Positions 48,405-59,025 of a DNA stretch of 64,000 bases are shown piece after piece. Both the position numbers and the translations under genes were made by a program. Position 1 is the first letter of the stretch. Every line of letters starts with the position of its first letter. The notes beneath the pieces are model-generated. The model was not told the origin of the DNA. It made no database searches and saw only the letters and a list, made by a program, of their open reading frames with translations. The stretch lies in the NCBI GenBank assembly GCA_014898425.1, contig RCSZ01000017.1, positions 434,001 through 498,000 of the forward strand. The letters are read 5' to 3'. Origin of the DNA: Botryotinia globosa (lineage: Eukaryota; Ascomycota; Leotiomycetes; Helotiales; Sclerotiniaceae).

Positions 48405-49375
48405 CTTGACTAATTGTTGTAGGGCGCCTATGTGGTTCTATAAAATACTCGAATCTTATATCAAGAATATTTTGGTGCTTCCTCGTGTCGAACTGGGTGG
48501 GAGTAATCGAGACGATGGAAGGTGTATGGGTACGAAAGAAGTGATATGTATAGAGGAGGATGTGATTGACTCGGTTCGTCTTTCCTATTAGAAAAAGATT
48601 CGATTTTAAGGTTGATTTGACTGAGAATCCCAGATCGGTTGTGAAGTCGATTATCAGGTCGATTTCGAGGACGATTGCGGATACCGGGATGAGGGGGTCG
48701 TAGATCGGTAAGCGAAGCTTGGTGAAAGCGTGGGATAAATAAGCTCGATAAAGATGTGTGATGGAGTGTGAAGTGATGGATATCCCAGATGATAAACAAT
48801 CAAACGAAACGAATGGATGAATCTTCTTCTTTGGAGATGAAAAAAGATAAAAAGAAGGAATGAGAGGTGGGTGAAATGTGTGTGTATGTATGTAATGTGT
48901 AATTCTCCAAGCGAATCTGGGTGTTGCACCAATCTTTTGTAGTTTGTGAAGAAGGACCGGTAGAGGAATTAGTAAAGTAGAGTAGCGTCGAGAGGAGAGA
49001 GATTAGACGATCGATCTAGAGCTGAAGTGGGTGTATGAAGTGGATTAAAGCCGTGTAGATAGCCAGAATCATCATATGCAGTAAGAGTAACGAATGGGAC
49101 TCTATTTTTAAATTATCCAATGAAGAAATGAAGAAAAGAAAAAATAAAAGAATAAAAAGTAAAAAAGTAAAAAAGAGAAAAAGAGTTAAATCGTGTGGAA
49201 TTGTGTCAAGGGATATACAAAGGTTGTATGTAGGTAGAGCAGGAGGTGTGGATATGGATATGGATATGGGTCTGGATGCGAATAAGAATATGGGGAAGGT
49301 TTGGAATAAGCAAGTTGAGAAAAGATGATGAATGATTACCAAGGTCCAATGTATAGCAGAGGGGGCAAAGGGGAT

Positions 49376-49470
49376 GTAGAATGGGAAGTATGTAAAGTAG
49401 GGTAGTGTAGAATGGGAAGTATGTAGAAGTAGGGTAGTGTAGAATGGGAAGTATGTAGAAGTAGGGTAGT
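49376..49470. repeat. Three 31-32 bp tandem copies
   Basis: GTAGAATGGGAAGTATGTAG with AAGTAGGGTAGT following is repeated at 49376, 49407 and 49439. It sits within a purine-rich tract spanning about 49120-49735. Confidence 0.9.
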
Positions 49471-50328
49471 GTAGAATGAGGAAGAATAGAGAATAGAGAG
49501 AAAGAATAGAGACTCTCGAGGAGAGAGAAGGAATAGAGAGAAAGAAGAGAAGAGTAGATGAGAGATAGAAAGAGGAGGAGGTGAGAGTAGTGTAGAATGA
49601 ATAAGAATAGAGGGAAAGGAGGGAAAGGAGGTCAGAGTCGAAAGAGTCGAAAGAGTCAAAGTCAAAGAGGAGAAGAAGAAAACAAAACAAGAGAAAGGTA
49701 GCTAAGGTAAGCAGGGCAAAGTAGGGCATGTCAACATGGGACTTTAAACTTTTCGATAATCCCGTCGACCGTATTCTTTCAGAATTCGATGCAGTCAATC
49801 TAAACCCAAAGAGACCTTGACCTTCTGCATCATAGGCCATTGATCAATGGTATCGGGTTTCTTTGCCTCTTAGCCAGATGTGCTGGTGAATCATCACGGT
49901 CCGATTTAGTCCTTTGATGGTGAAGATCATCTGAGGCTAGGAGGACTAGGAGGACTAGCAAGATGAGCAAGATTGGCAAGATTGGCAAGACTAACTAGGT
50001 CAGCATCGGGGTATCTAGCATCTCTTCCCTCGATGTTATCATCGACCTGCATAGCTCTTTCCTCCCTAGTGCCGTGTGTTGGTGTTGTGCGTGCCTGCCT
50101 ACCCACCTACCCACCTACCCAGATAAGCTCCGGAGAACAAATGGAAGAACAAATGGAAGAAAAAGGCGAGGGAGAAAGATTTCGATGATCGGGAACAATT
50201 GAATTGCCTACTGACTGGGTAACCTTATCGTAGATGGGTACATACGGTACTTTCTCGCCAACAGACTGATCTCAATCGGATTACCTGCCGAGCTTTACGA
50301 TGACGGATGATGGTATTATGGATAAATG

Positions 50329-50398
50329 AGGTTAACATCATAAGGTTAACATGATAAGGTTAACATCATAAGGTTAACATCATAAGGTTAACATCATA
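50329..50398. repeat. 14-bp tandem repeat, five copies
   Basis: Five head-to-tail copies of AGGTTAACATCATA, the second with one change (GATA). Each contains the palindrome GTTAAC. It ends about 50 bp before the hAT-like element. Confidence 0.95.
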
Positions 50399-50458
50399 AG
50401 GTTATTCATCATCACCTGACCTGAAAACTCGAATACGAATAAGAGAAATGCACACAAT

Positions 50459-50851
50459 TAGGGTTGGGCAAATTATATAATCCGGCTGAGGATTACATAT
50501 TTTTATAATATAACGTTTTTTGATTGGTATAAAATATTACGCCAAGATTATGCACGTGATTTGACGGCCAATCAAACCCTTAGAATGAATGAAAGTGGGG
50601 AAAATTCGAAGGCATTCTTCGATGGGTTATTAAAAAAAGCTATTATGGATTTTTATATCACATGATTCATATCATGTGATATAAAATCATGTGATTTCAG
50701 AAAAAAATCTTATTTTTAAGGATTTCAGCTTGATTTTTCTTTCAAATTTATTATATAGGAAAAATCGATATATAATTTGCTTGACTAATATTACATATCA
50801 TAATTTGTTGATCAATACGTTCAAATATTATATTATATATGCCCAACCCTA
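50459..50851. mobile_element. hAT-type MITE with perfect 8-bp target duplication
   Basis: A 393-bp element begins TAGGGTTGGGCA and ends with its reverse complement TGCCCAACCCTA. It is flanked on both sides by CACACAAT (50451-50458 and 50852-50859), a perfect 8-bp target site duplication. Eight-base duplications and TAGGGTTGGGC-like ends are hallmarks of the hAT superfamily. The interior is AT-rich and non-coding, so movement would depend on a transposase elsewhere. It contains a perfect internal palindrome with 13-bp arms (50654-50683). Confidence 0.9.
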
Positions 50852-50859
50852 CACACAAT

Positions 50860-52417
50860 CGACCATGAACATACGGTAACCTTATATACTCCGTAGTACG
50901 AATACACGGAGTCATACCCAAGAGATCGAATAGAGGGGTCCATCCATTGCTCCATCCCCTCCTCTCATTGGTCCATCACCGCATTCCCTTCTATCCAGAT
51001 TGCCGAGTTCCCCATGCATGATACGGCCGGCCCTCGAAATATAATACTGTACATGCAAACGAATGTCACCTTGTGACGGCGATTTCCTCTGTGCAATTGC
51101 AAACCAGGGCTGAGCTTGCTCCATCTCTATACGACTCTTCCAAGTTTCCACACCCACACAAGTTACAAGTTACCACAAATGTTTAATCACATGATTCGTA
51201 TTCGTGTTGAATCTTTCCTCTTTCCTCTTTCCTCTTTCCTTTTTCCTCTTTCCACACCCCTCCCATCTCCCATGTTCCCGCATGATGGCCATCGTGGCTG
51301 TACCAAACTTAACTACTGTACCTAAGGCACCTACTTCTTAGTGCTCTGATCTTGTTGATGATTAATAATCAATCCACACACACATCCGGACATCTTCAAA
51401 CCCCGCGACGGGGTTCCCAAAACCATGTAGGTGCGAGGTGCTAGGTGCGAGGTGCTCGGTAGGTATCACCTTTATTATTGTTCCGAGGAACGTACCATGG
51501 AAGCGTTGAGAACTTGAAATATTACGTATGCCAGGTTGTACACAACTTGATCGGAGAAGTGCAGTGCAAACCAATTGCATTCCCCACGTTCAATGTCGCA
51601 AACACTTGCACATGATTATTCGATCGGGCTTACTCATCATTACATACACACACACACACACATATGATTACTTGTTAGTAGTTTCTACGGAATAACCCAT
51701 GAAATTAAGCTTAATCAATCGCATCGTTCTCATTAATCCACTGTCTCAGCTCGGATCGTCTCTGTAAAAGACGTCAACGTTGACGTAGCAACTCAAGCCT
51801 CATTGTCAATCGTAGCTCTGTTAGCTCGCGCCTCTTTCCCCTTTTTACTACCCATAGATACCGTCTGTGAACCTTACCGGATTACTGGGTCAATCATTGA
51901 AACCATCAACTACCTAGTTAGGTTATTGATGCACCTTCTCTTCCAAATACTAACAATATCCACCCTAGCATTCATCGTATGTCTCTTCCTCTTGTCTCTC
52001 CCTCTCCCTCCCCCTTCTCTCTCTCTCTTCAAAATGAACGTGAAGATAATCATATCCAATCGAGTCCCCTCTGCAACGAACAACTGCTTTCTGTGTATTT
52101 GGTCAAAATGAATCCGAGTTTTGCTATTCAAATCAATATATCCCTCCAAAGCTAAGTTTAAAAAATTCAGAACGCACCCTGACGCCTACTGCCTATCCAT
52201 GCATGATCACCTCAATTTCCCCCCAATAACTTCCATACGCCTTTAGCATAGCTCTAGCTATGATTCGGAGAGGGCATGGTCCGTATCAAAGCTTCTCACA
52301 CCATTAGAAACATCTCGCTTTCCCGCCTCCTTGTCCGCTTCCCCGCCAAACCAATTGTTTACTACCTAGGTACTCGAATGTCCTGCACCGTTACAGACAG
52401 TTGATTTCATCATCCTA
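50860..52417. other. Intergenic region with low-complexity patches
   Basis: About 1.6 kb. A CA run lies near 51647-51660, a repeated TTTCCTC motif near 51215-51255, and a pyrimidine-rich stretch near 51980-52030. No supportable gene. Confidence 0.45.
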
Positions 52418-53365
52418 TCATGATTCAAAAGCCGTCTTCGGTGCATCGGTTAACGGGACGTATCTCACCCCATATAACTTTTCCTTCGATACTTTCCCCT
52501 CTGCATCTTTATCCACGACCCAGATATGTTGACCGCCGAATCCTCTCCGAGAATCTTCAACTGGTATGAACATTCTACAGTGGGATTAGTTTCATTATAC
52601 AAAGATCTGTGAAGGAGAATCAATATCGACATGTCGAACTTACCGACCAGGACTTTTCAACTGCTCAATCAATGCCTCATGAATTTCTGTCGCCGCGGCT
52701 CCGACATGTATGGCGTCCCACCCCTCCTCCCCATCCGGATCTTTCCATCCCTCTCTCCCATCCCCAACCACAAACTCTACATTCTTCTCCAGTAACCATT
52801 TTCTTCCTCTCTCACTTTTCATCATATTGGTCTCGCCCATATCCCGCAATGCTCTTATATGTTCTAATCCCACCACTTTCCACTCTCCCCCTTCAACTTC
52901 AGCTTCTGATCCTGCTGGATTTCGACGTGAGGAATGTGAATGTGATGAGGGAAGTACGAGTTCGGCCATAACGGCTGTGAGGTACCCACTTCCACTCCCT
53001 ACGTCTAGAACTCTCTTTCCTTCTCCTAGATATGGGAGTAGATATTCGAGAGCAGAAGCGTGCATATGGGGGGCGGATATGGTGGCTTGATGGCCAATGG
53101 ATTGTGGAGAGTCTTCGTATGCCAGGTACTCAGAAGGTGTATAGTGAGCGCGATCTACCTTGAGAGATTGGATTAGCTTTCATCTCCTAGAGCCTTTAAC
53201 AAAGTCAAAGGGAGATCAGATCTACTGAATACAATGTAAGTAGGGGGGTCAAAACAAACGTACAGAAACCATCGCCTCTCTAATCTTCTCACTATGGATC
53301 AAACCCGCATTCCACATGTTATTTATCAACTCGGCATTTGTACGACCCGAACATGTCCACGCCAT
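52418..53365 (-). CDS. PCM1: Protein-L-isoaspartate O-methyltransferase (PCMT)
   Basis: SAM-dependent enzyme that methylates isoaspartyl residues of damaged proteins to start their repair. Three minus-strand exons: 53365-53264, 53158-52644 and 52574-52418; 257 residues. The start [21 protein letters not shown] is the family start; the second exon carries the signature around [21 protein letters not shown] and [13 protein letters not shown], and motif [19 protein letters not shown]. The acidic post-I and post-II motifs are VVGLEH and [10 protein letters not shown]. The C-terminal exon starts MFIPVED and ends KTAFES. A serine/acid-rich insert of about 20 residues follows motif I. The same exon is open further 5' and an upstream in-frame ATG at 53572 would add 69 residues with a hydrophobic segment. 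Confidence 0.92.
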
Positions 53366-54258
53366 CTTGTTATTGGTTGTTATTCTTCGTCTCACTTGCG
53401 TACCATGTATGTGCAAAAAACGCTGAAGATATGGGCGGAGGTGTAAAGGTGACAGTGTGAAGTTTGTTGGAAGTTCTAGGGAAAGCGCTGTGCTTGGAGG
53501 GGTTTCCTTCACGAATATAATGAGCAGGAAGAGGATTACGAGTTGTTGGAAGTTGAGCCAGGATATCTGCATGCGCTGGTACTATTTCTTCTTTTGAAAT
53601 TTACTAGTTGCTAGGAAGTTTCGATCCTATATCTGAGGAGGACCACTAGCTCGGTTCAAAATGAGATAGATGATGAGGAGGGGTAGCTCGTTTGTTTCTT
53701 ATTCTTTTTCCGAGCGGCTTCGCTTTGCTTGGTAATGGGTAAACACAAATGATAGTAATATCCAGATGCTTATATATTCACAGATCCCGAGCGAAGCGTC
53801 TTGGAGAGCAATATATAGAGTTTGAGTTGATGTTCTTCCAATATCGAGTTGAAAGGAACAATCAAGTGAAGTGAAGCTTGAGCTTTGATAAAAAGTGAAG
53901 TGCGGGGTTGGAGATGGTGGGGTGACGTAGCATTGTTAGGGGTGGCGAATAGGGAAAGGTTGAGAATAGGTCGGGATGGAAATGGAATGAAGAATTATAT
54001 GAGAATGAGAATGAGAATGAGAATGAGAATGAGAATGAGAATGTAATAAGGCTTAATCTCTCCAAAAGAAGACCTTCTCGGGCATGAATCATCACCACAG
54101 GAGAGAAGTTCTGTGTCTTCTTCAGGATCATTTGATTATACCTAGGTAAGCTTAAAACTGTGCTGAACCTTCCATCCCCTCTTTGTTTATATCTCCCTTC
54201 TATATCTATTCTATATCTATCCCTCCATTTATCGCTACACACCATCCTCAAACCCAGC
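53366..54258. other. Intergenic region with short GAGAAT array
   Basis: About 900 bp between divergent transcription units. It includes seven copies of GAGAAT at about 54000-54042. The first 200 bp encode the possible N-terminal extension of the methyltransferase. Confidence 0.5.
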
Positions 54259-54934
54259 ATGCCTCAAACCCCATCCAGCATGCCCCAATTCCACGTTTTC
54301 TGGGATTTCCCTATAGAACTCCGCCTCAAAATCTGGACTCATCTCATCCCACCCCCGGGCCCCTCGAATCATCCAACTAGCCACCCTCCCAAACCGAGAC
54401 AACGCCTCCCTCATCTCCCTCACCAAACCACCCATCCTCTTCTCCATCAACCACGAAACGCGCACTCTCGCCCTCTCAACCTACAGTTTCCTTCCCGTTC
54501 CACACACGCGCATCCCTGTATCCTGAACTGAAGATACCGTCTACATCACCTTGTCGCAGGTCCGCTCTCATCGTGAATCTCAGGACGACAATCACATTGC
54601 TACTGTCCTATCTCTAGTTTCCTATTTCCCCATCACCTCTTTAGGATTCACGGAGGTATGTTGGGGTCGGATGTGCGAATTGCACAATCTTATTTCGATT
54701 CTAGCAGGGATGCCGCATTTGCGAGAGGTATTGAAGGTTATTGAGTATGGAAGGGATTTCAAGGGCGAGTTGGGGCTTCTGGATATACCAGAATGGAGAC
54801 AGGACTGGGGAAGAATGGCGAACCAGATAGAGGCGGACATCAGAGATCAGAGGAAGTTGAGTATTGTGGGAAACGGGATGGGAGACGTGAAGATGAGGTA
54901 TGTGTATTTGACAAAAGGGGATGAGATGACTTGA
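54259..54934 (+). pseudogene. Broken 2EXR-domain gene
   Basis: The frame opens with MPQTPSSMPQFHVFWDFPIELRLKIWTHLIP, in which FP.ELRLKIW is the 2EXR-domain signature common in fungal proteins of unknown function. At about 54358, after the Pro-Gly-Pro that usually precedes RII, the expected sequence (RIIQLATLPNRDN) continues in another frame. That frame then reaches a TGA near 54526, directly before TEDTVYITLSQ, the expected continuation, and stays open to 54934 (KGDEMT). One frameshift and one stop therefore interrupt a gene of about 220 residues. An intron using GTATCC and the CAG before GTCCGC could remove the stop, but would delete conserved residues and not fix the frameshift. Confidence 0.65.
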
Positions 54935-55392
54935 GTGGACGTGCGAAACCTTTTGATCTTTGAATCATCCAATGCTAGATTTACTTCTTCAGAAGTATAC
55001 ATCAGATTCACGAAATATTTAATAGTACCAAGACGCGACGTTCACTTGAAATTTCTACCGTGCTTGGAAAGACAAGAGATGAAATGAAACGAAATGGGTC
55101 TTGTAAGTTAGTTTGCACTCGGATCAGGCGCGAAATACAATCCATGTACAGTGCGTTTGGGAGGGTAAATTTGAACGGGATGTTATGGCATGCTTTTGAT
55201 TTCCCGTTATTTTTCTCCTTCAATTAGATGCTAGCGAGTCCTAGCAGCATACTCCTGAACAATGCAATGCTCCACTATTTCCTACAATGCATTTTTCAAG
55301 ACCGTATGTTATATACTCCTCCTCTGAAGCCACACGGTAATAAACCCACAACGCCATCCCAATGCATAACCGCCCAAATCTAGTTCAGTAGA
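54935..55392. other. Convergent intergenic region
   Basis: 458 bp between the 2EXR remnant and the NUP42-like gene; AT-rich with no visible gene. Confidence 0.5.
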
Positions 55393-57221
55393 TTAAAAGT
55401 TGAACAAGCACCATTCCCTCTTGGGTGGCATCAAAGGCATAACACCACCTGGAAAAGCTCCTGTTCGCCTGGCCTGTAGATATGCAGCTGTCGTCGGCTC
55501 GTCAAAAGCCACGTTCTCAATTTCGGTAGTTTTGTTTGGCCCTGCATACCCCTTTGCACACCATATCTTGTGCCACTTGCCATTTACGGATGTCCCTGGC
55601 TCTCCGTCCTGATACTCGACTGGGAGTCCATTGAAAGACTCTAACTTGTCACCCCGAGTCCTTATGTAACTTTCAGCTGGAGGATGCGGTACTATATTAT
55701 CATTTGGTGGTGGTCGAAAATTGGGACTGAAAGTGTTCATATTGGAGCCGGGTCTCGCAGGGGGAGCGCCAGCGATCATACTTAGACTACTAGCACCTTG
55801 CTGATCACCAAACTGCTGTGTTTGTGTAGTAGGGGCCGTAAATTGATTCTGTACCGCATTCGTAGGTTGAGAACTTGGAGCTCCAAAGGGGTTACTTGGC
55901 GCCGGAGAAGGAGCACCGAATGCTTGGGTACTTCCAGAATTTGAGCCAAATGGATTTGGTGGAGTAGGCTGATTAAAAGAGTTAACGGGCGCTAATGGGT
56001 TGTTGTTTTGCGTTATCGGATTGACCTGCGATTGCTGAATCCCAGGAGGAAGAGGATTGGAACCAAAAGCCCCTCCCATGGGGTTTACCAGGGGATTTGG
56101 ATTTGGTTGGGCAAAAGCATTACTTGTACCGCCAAAATTGGAGAAGCCTGCCTGTCCAGAATTCATGGCACCGTTCGAGGGGGCACCGAACGGACTTGGT
56201 TTCTGTCCCAGAACTGAAGGGTTTCCAAAAGCCCCAGACCCAGCCCTTTGTTCTAGTTGTGAAGGCTGTCCAAAGGTACTACCAAATGCACTTGGCTTTT
56301 GTCCCAAAGCGGACGGCTGGCCAAAACCACCAGATGCCCCGATTTGCGATGCAACTTCAAAGCCTTGAGAGAGCCCACCAAACGCACCGGGGTTCTGACT
56401 TGAAGGCTGTCCAAAGGCCGAGCCATTTTGAGCAGACGGTTGCCCAAATGCTGATGTAGTTGTTTGACTGGCTGCACCAAAAGCACTGTTTACAGGAGGA
56501 TGGTCGCTCCTCTGAACCCATGGTGTCTGGTCTGTGGAGGTGCCCTGTTGACAAATATCATTCCGATTTGGATGCTTACTGTCGGAGGCGATAATGTAAT
56601 TTATGGCGCCATCTATATCATTCAGCGCAGTCTGAATTTGCTGATCTGCTTCTTGCCATAGCCTCTCTGCATCTTGTATCTAGAAAATATCAGCCTCAGA
56701 TAGTTCATTGTCCCAGGATGATTTCACGTACAGCTGGTTGAGCATTGCCAGAAGCTGCCGCAATGTAATGGAGAAGGCGCATTTCCTCAAAACTTTGTTC
56801 CCGCGCTGGTCCACCGAACAACTGCTCTGGCGCGTGGCGCCCAGGTCCGTATGCCGAAAGAATCCATTGAGGTCTGTCGGTCGTGAGGTCTTGCTTTATA
56901 GTCGCTTTATCGAGACTGAAAGGTATATGCGCCTCATTTCCTTTACGACGCCGTAAGCCACCGTATATACTTATGTATGCTCAAAATACTCACCTCCTCG
57001 TTGTGTATTGAAATTTTTGGAGTTGGATTGGTTGGAAGGTTGATTTTGAAGAGGCGCATATCGATTGTTGAAGCCATTCCTATTGGAATTGGCATTTTGA
57101 TCGGAGTGTTCGAATCTGCAATCAGCTTTCAACAGTGAGCACACTTTCGTCCTTCAATTCGAGAAACAGCCATACCTCCGTTTCTGCAATTCCCCTGCTG
57201 CCAAAATCTACACACGGCCAT
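55393..57221 (-). CDS. NUP42: NUP42/Amo1-like nucleoporin with CCCH zinc finger and FG repeats
   Basis: Cytoplasmic-face nucleoporin; yeast Nup42 helps Gle1 activate the DEAD-box ATPase Dbp5 in mRNA export. Four minus-strand exons: 57221-57176, 57125-56994, 56940-56732 and 56679-55393; 557 residues. MAVCRFWQQGNCRNG joins ADCRFEH across intron 1 to complete a CX7CX5CX3H zinc finger; the intron splits the finger. A conserved segment follows (RPQWILSAYGPGRHAPEQLFGG, EEMRLLHYIAAASGNAQPA). From about residue 200 the protein is an FG domain with many SAFGQPS, GAFG and NPFG units. The C-terminal part (NGKWHKIWCAKGYAGPN, MPPKREWCLFNF) looks structured. The intron 1 acceptor is AAAG before CTGATTGC, since the nearer TGCAG is coding. 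Confidence 0.9.
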
Positions 57222-57605
57222 AGTTTAATCTGCCTGGGGAATCAAGATGGTGGTTAAGGAATTCTTGGATGGATGGCCAGAGCCTAAACGGCTACACTTA
57301 TAAGGTATTCATTCGAGATTCGCGGGGGTTGAGAAAATTCATATTCATAAAAGTGTGTAGACGGCTTTGTTTGATTGATGCGAATGAATTTTTGAAGATG
57401 TTGGTCGGAACGCGGTCTGGTAATTAAACGCGTCGGTACGGTTGATTTGAAAATTGATTATCACAAGTGGAATGAGTAAAAATCTACGTCAAAACAAAAC
57501 AATTACATATTCAGCAAATCAGAGCCTATCGCAAATCCCCAATTAACTCCATAACGCTATGTTGGTATCTTTGAAATGTAGATGTACATGCTTCGCCCTT
57601 CTCGT
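57222..57605. other. Intergenic region NUP42-like/ELYS-like
   Basis: 384 bp between two minus-strand genes, holding the promoter of the NUP42-like gene and the 3' end of the ELYS-like gene. No other feature seen. Confidence 0.5.
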
Positions 57606-58665
57606 TCATACGTCAATTCTTGGCCCCAGTCCTTCCTTCACAGCTGCAGACAGGCGTTCCCAATCCAATCCACCAATTGACCTGCTACCAATGCCTTTAA
57701 GTGATAAAGTTTCCGAAAATTTCCCAGTGCCAATTCGTCGCATCATTATCGTATCCCGAGCCTTTCTTATTGCTCTTCCCTCTCCGCGAAGTAAGTAGTC
57801 TTCGAACCAAGCTTCTTCTTCTGGTGACAATGGTAGATTTACCAGTTCGACGCTGCGATCTGCGATAGTTTCCGAAGGAGAGTTTTTTAAGACGGCCGCG
57901 ATCAGTTGTTCGAACATGTGTCGTTGCATGTATTGCGACTGCCCTCGCGAGAAGTAGAAGGCTTCTGTGACACTTGTTCTTGCGATGGCAGAAAACAAAC
58001 TTTCTGTCGCTCGAGACGATGCCAAGGCTGGCTGTACAGTATGATAGTATGCTAATGGAATTGCGAGATCGTCTGAGGAATGTAGCACGAGGGCTTCCAG
58101 AATTTCATCCGCAAAGCTTGGTATCAAAGATGGATGGGTCAGATATTGAAGTGCCAACTAGCAATGATCAGTTCATGTTTTAAGTATCTACGGATCTTAG
58201 AGACAGAGAGTCACGAACCTCAAAATCAAGGTTATCCAGATGCCAAAGACCTTTCATATAGATTTGGTAGCTATGAGGTAAAAACGACTTTTGCTCAAAT
58301 GTAGTGGAGTAGTCTCTTCGTCCGGTTGGAGCGTCAAAGTCGAGCAGTATATAATACAGAGCTGATAGTTTATGATGATCTTGGCCCGCTGAGTCAATGA
58401 TGACTTTGTGTAGATTTCGGAGGTCACTATTTGATTTCGGTGGATAATATTTCACAGCTTGCGCACAAGTTAGTAAAGCATCTGTTACCGCAACGATTTG
58501 TAGGAGCTCACGTCGACGAATTTCAAAATTCTTCAGTAAAGTGTCCATGAATAATAAACCTTCAAGCTTCTTACGATTGCTCTCGATTTTTCGCACAGCG
58601 ATTTCATCATATGAGCAGCCTGGATCAAAGTCAAAGACTTCGTCGAAATTCTGAAAGGTAAACAT
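57606..58665 (-). CDS. ELYS-domain nuclear pore protein (Ely5-like)
   Basis: Short fungal relative of the vertebrate nuclear pore assembly factor ELYS; in fission yeast Ely5 sits with the Nup107-160 outer-ring complex. Exon 1 (58665-58219) and exon 2 (58157-57606) join in phase 0 (GTTCGT donor, TAG acceptor), giving 332 all-helical residues. The stretch YMKGLWHLDNLDFE followed by LALQYLTHPSLIPSFADEIL is the characteristic core of the ELYS domain, and the C-terminal part keeps WFEDYLLRGEGRAIRKARD. The protein lacks the N-terminal beta-propeller and the AT-hook of animal ELYS, as usual in fungi. An in-frame extension to 58833 exists, but the ATG at 58665 gives the more normal start MFTFQNFDEVFDFDPG. 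It diverges from SMC4. Confidence 0.85.
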
Positions 58666-59025
58666 TTTGTATCGCCGTATTATTTCTGTACCGTTGTTTA
58701 TGTTTAAGGAGTTATTTTGCAATTGTTGCGACGATAGAGTATTGATAGTAGATAAGAACCTTATCTTAGCGTTATTTGACTGTTTTGAAGTAAACAATGA
58801 CCCTCCGCAATATGCAAACAAGAAAAACAACAAACTTCAACAAGACAACACATTTAACACCCTATTTATTGATTGAATATAGGACGCGTTGCTAACAGGT
58901 ACCTTGCTCTCTGTGACTTTTTGGTATTCATTATGCATTACTGATTTAATATAGCTCCTTAATCCACAGCAATAATCAATTTTTCCCCGCGAGTGAAAAA
59001 AACAACACATTTGCTGGACCTCGTC
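58666..59025. promoter_or_regulatory. Shared divergent promoter ELYS-like/SMC4
   Basis: 360 bp between opposed start codons, driving a nuclear pore gene and a condensin gene. No clear core element is recognised. Confidence 0.5.

Larger units (their letters stand above)
48405..50450. other. Low-complexity intergenic region
   Basis: About 2 kb upstream of the unknown Gln-rich gene. It includes its promoter and leader, a long purine-rich tract and two small tandem arrays listed separately. No protein family is recognised in the ORFs. Confidence 0.5.

Noticed and set aside
49016..49840. 274-codon minus-strand ORF rich in Leu, Phe and Ser
   Set aside because: It is the complement of the purine-rich tract. 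Its hydrophobic look follows from pyrimidine-rich codons, and no family motif is seen.
58663..58833. N-terminal extension of the ELYS-like protein
   Set aside because: An in-frame ATG exists at 58833, but the added residues are unlike the family and the start at 58665 gives the expected N-terminus.
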